Origin: Ceratotherium simum simum
Taxonomy: Eukaryota > Chordata > Mammalia > Perissodactyla > Rhinocerotidae
NCBI RefSeq assembly: GCF_000283155.1
Contig: NW_004454193.1
Coordinates: forward strand, 9,113,944-9,177,943
DNA length: 64,000 nucleotides
Reading direction: 5' to 3'
The notes below the pieces were generated by a model. It was not told the origin of the DNA. It saw nothing but the letters and a program-made list of their open reading frames with translations, and did no database searches. The translations under genes were made by a program, and so were the position numbers. Positions 58,985-64,000 of this stretch are shown here, piece by piece; position 1 is the stretch's first letter, and every line of letters starts with the position of its first letter.

Positions 58985-61744
58985 TGGACTGCTTCTATTC
59001 AACTAGGTGAAAAGATGAGTTTCCTCTGCCCCTGTCTTCTCCAGCAGGCTTCACAATCCGGGGGGACACTTGGGAGTCTCTGTTATGACTTGTAAGGTGG
59101 CCATGAGAGGTGTTAATGATGCCTGAGTGAAATGAGGGTGGAATCCCCAGCCTGCCAGGCCTGCACACCAGAGAAGTCTACCTACCACATCTGGCCCAGG
59201 GCAGGGCCCGTGGCAGGGGGTCACTGCCCCCATTCCTCATCAGTGTAGGCACAGACATTTAGACCTGACAGCTCTAACCCTTTCACAGGCCTGTCAGGAC
59301 CCTCTCATCTGTTTCTCCCAATAACCCCCCAAAAAGTAAACTGAGTAGGAATGATGATTCCACTTTTACAGAGGAACAGGTTCAATGACCTGCCTGGGGT
59401 CACGTGAGCGATCAGCGGTGAGGCCCTGCATCTGCCCTAACCTCAGTCCCACCTTAGTGCAGCCCTGCCACCGGCGCCTGCTCCACCCCAGCCTGTGGCT
59501 CTGGCTCCCATTCTGCCTCCTGCGCCCCTGCGCTCCCCGAGACAGGCTCCCAGTCGCTGCGCTGACAGACCCAGGAGATCACAGTCTGTGCCTTGTTCCC
59601 CAGCCCCACTGCATTGATCTGCTGATTCAACTCCGACTGGTCAGTCGGTTCTTCTGGCTTTTGAGGTCATGCTAGAGAGAGAGAAGCCAGGCATCCTTCC
59701 TGGCATGCAAGGACCACAGCAAGTCCACTGTGCAGCCAGCACTTACTGACAGCTGCTCTGTGCCAGGCCTTCAACTGGGGCACTTGGTGAATCAGACTCA
59801 TGCAGCCTTCTGGATGCTCACAATGGCAGGGACTGGGAAGTGCAAGCGAGGCCACCCAGTTTCCGGCAGGTTCCAATTTCAGGATGGAAGCCAGCCTCCA
59901 ACAAGGCAGGTTCTGTGGGCACAGACCACCTGATTGTCCTTATCAGAGACACCAAGCCCCCATCTTGGGCAGACTCGCTCTTCGTGGGTGGGGGCCACGT
60001 GTCATGGAGCACCACCATTAACAAACCCAGGAGGACTGCCGGGCGGTCCCCTGGGGGAGAGGTGGCACGGATGGAATTAGGGTGCAGCAACTTTGAGGAA
60101 TGGGCCAAGATCGATAACAGGCTCTTCACTGGAGAATGGAAGGTGGTGATGGAGGAAGGAAGTGGGCGATCACTGAGGGGGGAGGGGTCGGCAGGCTGGG
60201 CCGTGGAGGCAGGCGGCAGGGGCTTGGCGGGCACCCAGACATTGAGTGTGCCGCTGGAGAGGAGCGCGTTCATGAGCCAGCGCTCCGCTGACAGTGCAAA
60301 AGCAGCTGGGGCTCTTCCATAAGAGGAGATGTGCTCCGGAGACAGAAGACAAGACCAGCGCAGGCTGGGGTCCACCCCTAGGCAGGCTGGCGCGGGATAA
60401 AGAAATGCTCTTGATGGGGATTTTATCACACCAGGGAGAGTGCAAAATCAACACATCTGGCCTCGGTGTCCTCAGATGTTCCCTGCAGGCCAGGGAAATG
60501 ATCATCTCTCGGCCCTCTTGGCCCACTTCCACCTGGCACCCTCGGATCTCTCCACACGCCTCCCCAGACCACCCCAGCTTTGTTTCCAGGGAAGAGGGAA
60601 ATTACCGTGGCTTGTTTGTTTATTCCTTGTCTTGGTACCAGGAGCCTGAGGGAACCGAGGAGGGCGGCCCCGGGATGGTGGTGGGGGCCCTGGGCCTGGT
60701 GCCAGTGCCTTTCCTTTACTAAACAAGGGACTTCGCCACTACCTGAGCCAGAACGTCCCTTTTACAAATGAGGAGACAAACCCAGAGAGGAGAAATGACT
60801 TGCTCAAGATTGCCCAGTAAATGAGTGCTGGGGCAGGAACCCCACAGCCTGGCTTCTAATCCAGAGCTGTTTGTACAAACCCTCACACCATATCAGGGTC
60901 TCGGAATGAAACTGTGAAATGACGTGTCTGGGCTTTAATTCAAAAGGCTCCAATTAAAAAACGGGTGGGGGAAGGTTGGGGTCTGGATGAAATGATACTA
61001 GCAAAATGTGGATCATGTTTCAAGCTGGTTGACTGAAGGGCATTTCAAGCTGGTTGACTGAAGGGCTGGTGTTCACACATCTCAGTCCCACTGGTCCCCA
61101 CCAGCCTTGGGTTCTGACCAGACCCAGCAGAACCAAAGATCCCTGGGATGGATGGATATACAAACCCACCGTGGAGCCCTGAGGTCCCTGTAGGGGCCAG
61201 CACCAATCATTGGGAGCTTCAAGTTCTGGTCACAGAGATGCCCTCTCCTTAAGGTAGGATTTCCCCAAAGAGGGGAACCTCCAAAAGAGAAGACAATGGC
61301 CAACCTTGTCTGACCATGAGCCTCTAACAGCATTGCTCATGGGTCCTGGGCTCCTCTCTTTACTAGGTAGCCCCATAAACTTTTTTTTAAATTGGCTGAT
61401 TGGGAATAAATATTGTGAAAGATTACAATGCTTTCAGTTCAACTGGCACACCCCTGTTGTCCATTTCTGATGACCACTGTCCATTTCCCACATGGAAATT
61501 TCAAAGCAAAATTTTAGAAATCCATTTCCCAAAGGAGGGACCCCGCACAGAAATTTTTGGTGGAAATGGATGAAATTGCCCCAAGCTTTTCTCCAAACCC
61601 CGACTTCCTTTCCCTGAGGAAGCTCTGCCAAACACCAGGTCACGTCCACCCACCATCGGCGTTGACGAAGATTCTTTGCTTCACCAAACTTGAGTCAGGC
61701 TCCCTTGAACCCTCTCCCCAACAAGGCCCCTCCCCGTACTTCCT
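58985..61744. other. USB1 downstream intergenic DNA
   Basis: No gene seen. Contains minus-strand MIR copies at about 59310-59420 ('ccacttttacagaggaacag') and 60750-60900 ('acaaatgaggagacaaaccc'), and a 26-base tandem duplication at 61019-61068. MMP15 would follow in the human order but no exon is recognisable. Confidence 0.6.
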
Positions 61745-62095
61745 TCTAGAATCCAGTTTTAGCAAGAATCCTACTAAATAAGGTTACTGAGAATTTCTTA
61801 CTCTGATATCTGATCACACTCCGCCTCCCCCCTGCCCCCAGATGATCTCCCATCACCCCACCTGCCTTCAGCCAGAATCCCCCAGACTTGATGTCTCCTC
61901 TTAGTAATTTTCCATCCACCAACGCCTCCCCACCCCCAACCTGCTCCTTGGCTCTAAATCCCCACTTGTTCTGGTTGTATTTGGAATTGAGCCCAGTTCT
62001 ATACTGGAATCTCTCTTCCCCTATTGCAAGAGTTTTTTTAATAAAATCTACCTTCACCGCTTTAACTTCTTTCTGGCTCTGGTTCTCTCCAGCAG
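61745..62095 (+). mobile_element. class I ERV 5' LTR
   Basis: Promoter-like U3 with C-rich stretches, an AATAAA-type signal ('taataaaatctacctt', about 62039) and a pyrimidine-rich U5 ending in CA near 62095, immediately followed by a primer-binding-site-like sequence. The left border is approximate. Confidence 0.6.
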
Positions 62096-62099
62096 TTTT

Positions 62100-62117
62100 T
62101 GGTGTTGTGACTTGGAT
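62100..62117 (+). promoter_or_regulatory. degraded retroviral primer-binding site, histidine-tRNA type
   Basis: Eighteen bases match the complement of the tRNA-His 3' end at 15 positions; the three differences are all C to T, as expected from methylation decay. This type of primer is used by HERV-H-like class I elements. Confidence 0.6.
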
Positions 62118-62289
62118 GTGTATCGGAACCACCATCAGACCCTCGGACTCGACCACCAGGCCTCACGGTGCACACCTAGACCTTTTGTCTCCAGTCTGCT
62201 TGCTGGTTTGGGTACCCAGTGGTGAGCCCGACTCTGAAATCCAATGCTGCAATAAATGTCCGTTGATGCACAGTGAAGACAGGTATTTT

Positions 62290-62513
62290 TTTTTCTTTTA
62301 AACAAACAATCCAATTTTTTTCCCCCTCCCCAAAGCCCTAGTGCATAGTTGTATATTCTAGTCGTAAGTCCTTCCAGTTCTTCTATGTGAGCTGCTGCCA
62401 CAGCATAGCAACTGACAGACAAGTGGTGTAGTTCCGTGACCAGGAACTGAACCAGGGCCACCAAAGCAGTGAGAGTGCCAAACTTTAACCACTAGGCCAT
62501 CAGGGCTGGCTCG
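62290..62513 (-). mobile_element. old ERE-family SINE
   Basis: Minus-strand element with 'ccccaaagccctagtgcata', 'ctgccacagcatagcaactg' and 'aaccactaggccatcagggc'. Much more diverged than the other EREs, and inserted in the ERV leader. Confidence 0.7.
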
Positions 62514-62529
62514 AGGACAGGTTTTGATT

Positions 62530-62960
62530 CTTAGGATTCTGAGTATACTCTAGAAGCTGGGCTAGAGTCCCTGACAAGCTGAGGCCAGGTTAGAGTCGTG
62601 GGTTTCTCTATAACAGCTGGGTTAGAGTCCCAGGAAAACAGAGGCTGGGATAGAGTCCTAGGCTTTTCTTTTTTTTTTTAATTTTATTTATTTATTTTTT
62701 TCCCCCAAAGCCCCAGTAGATAGTTGTATGTCATAGCTGCACATCTTCTAGTTGCTGTATGTGGGACGCGGCCTCAGCATGGCCAGAGAAGCGGTGCGTC
62801 GGTGCATACCCGGGATCCGAACCCGGGCCGCCAGCAGCGGAGTGCGTGCACCTAACCGCCAAGCCACGGGGCCGGCCCTAGGCTTTTCTGATTGTGAGAG
62901 GCGAGTCTCCATAAGGAGCAGAGGCTGGGTTAGAATCCCACATTTCTCTGTTCATAAGTG
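62530..62960 (+). repeat. ERV leader tandem repeats, interrupted by an ERE
   Basis: Degenerate units around 'gctgggttagagtcc' recur at about 62556, 62586, 62617, 62645 and 62926. The ERE at 62670-62877 splits the array. Confidence 0.7.
62670..62877 (-). mobile_element. ERE1-type SINE
   Basis: Minus-strand element with a T-run, 'agccccagtagatagttgta' and a tRNA-like head ending 'cacggggccggcc'. The duplication CTAGGCTTTTCT lies at 62658-62669 and 62878-62889. Confidence 0.95.
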
Positions 62961-62982
62961 TAAAGGTACATTGTTCAAGAAC

Positions 62983-63900
62983 ATGGGAGCTTCTCAATCG
63001 ACTGAAACCTCTCCTTCTCCAACTCCTGCTGCCCATATGCTTCTATGGCCCTCACGCTGCCCACTTTCCTTCCTTTAGTAAGGCAAAACCTTACTAAAAA
63101 CTCTCTTAAGCTACAGTGGCCCCTCTGGGGCTTTTGGGATATCCCCAAATTAGTCCACCAAAGGGGAGCCCTAGGGTAAAAAGGAACAAAATTCTCTGAT
63201 GCACATGGTCTGCTTTTTTCACTTGGTATGAAGAAGCTGGAAAGTATCTAAATGATTCAAACCTCATTGAAACTATTACAGTTCTTAATGTCTTCAGAAA
63301 ATTTTTTCTGAGCCTGTAAATCCTCTAGAACTTCACAGCACCCCCATATTCCCCTCCCAGCTCTCCTTTGTATCTCTCCTTCTCTCCCAGAATGCCCTTC
63401 ACCAACAGCACCCAGCCCCTCAACTCGCGTCACTGTAAGGTTCACCAGATCCCCATCTCTGTTAGATGAAGCCCAGGGTGTGGCTGGTACCCAGCCTCAA
63501 GTGAGGCCAACAGAAGACAACATTTAAACCTTGGTTTCGGTGAGAATTACATGCCATCATCAAGGACCTTCCTGACTCCTGAAAGAAAAGGGAAAGATTT
63601 ATTGAACGATTTAGGATTGTTCTGGGAGTATACGCTCCAGATTCCCTAACTTATATCAACTTAGCCACCTACTGGTTGGCCCTGGCGATGCCCCTCTTTG
63701 ATTCAGAAAGGCCAAATGGAACGTCATTCCTGAAGACCCTTTAAGGGTCTCCGACTACCCTGATTCCCATCAGAAATGAGGGAACTAAGAGAAAAATCCT
63801 TGGAGCCATCCCTCAGGTCTCTCCACCAAAACTGATGGGTCATGTATTTAAAATTGTAAACAATGAAGAGATGATACTGTGGCTAACTATCTCCATCCGA
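62983..63900 (+). pseudogene. class I ERV gag relic (partial, window edge)
   Basis: An ATG at 62983 in the expected gag position opens a frame whose second residue is glycine and which has a serine at position 4, as in myristoylated retroviral gag starts, but it stops after 31 codons (TAG at 63076-63078). Capsid-like sequence with several stops follows around 63590-63720. It is decayed, and the rest of the element lies beyond the window. Confidence 0.5.
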
Positions 63901-64000
63901 AACAACATGGAAAGAGCATTCAGGGCTGGAACTGACTTCCCAAACAGCCTCTGCTCTGGCCACAAGCTTTGTAGATGGTCTCAGATCCGAGCTCCATGAC

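Overview
This is a mammalian nuclear window of compact, conserved genes separated by introns and intergenic DNA rich in decayed transposons. At least ten tRNA-derived SINEs of the equine repetitive element (ERE) type, most with clear target-site duplications, point to an odd-toed ungulate (horse, rhinoceros or tapir lineage). A run of 661 N at 41000-41660 shows it is a draft assembly. Gene content and order (CNGB1 minus, TEPP/SPMIP8 plus, ZNF319 minus, USB1 plus) match the human chromosome 16q21 block. MMP15 is expected next but is not visible before the window ends.

Layout. 1-16.4 kb: the 5' part of CNGB1 on the minus strand. Eleven coding exons (13696 down to 4571) encode the N-terminal glutamic-acid-rich (GARP) region; the remaining exons lie to the left of base 1. 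A probable noncoding first exon ends at 16326, next to a promoter with paired GGATTA (CRX/OTX-like) motifs. 16.5-21.3 kb: intergenic, with LINE L2 and L1 remains. 21.36-27.94 kb: complete TEPP/SPMIP8, seven coding exons, 216 aa, with a LINE-filled first intron and a GC-box minisatellite in the third. 28-35.3 kb: intergenic. 35.3-38.9 kb: ZNF319, whose whole coding sequence is one exon. 40.9-42.5 kb: a CpG island, partly lost in the assembly gap, that serves the divergent ZNF319 and USB1 genes. 42.3-59.0 kb: complete USB1, seven coding exons, 265 aa. 59-64 kb: intergenic, ending in the 5' part of a plus-strand class I endogenous retrovirus.

The genes do not form an operon or one pathway: CNGB1 is a rod-photoreceptor channel subunit, TEPP/SPMIP8 a sperm microtubule inner protein, ZNF319 a probable DNA-binding zinc-finger protein, and USB1 the U6 snRNA 3'-end processing enzyme. 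I traced every coding exon of CNGB1 (as far as it runs), TEPP and USB1 through splice sites and codon phase; all junctions are in frame.

I see no previously undescribed gene system. The most unusual structures are a roughly 91%-identical inverted repeat (165-bp arms) in the last USB1 intron, a class III ERV pol relic with its MLT2-type LTR antisense inside USB1, a class I ERV start with a degraded histidine-tRNA primer site at the right edge, and about 1 kb of purine-pyrimidine alternating CA/TG DNA in a CNGB1 intron.
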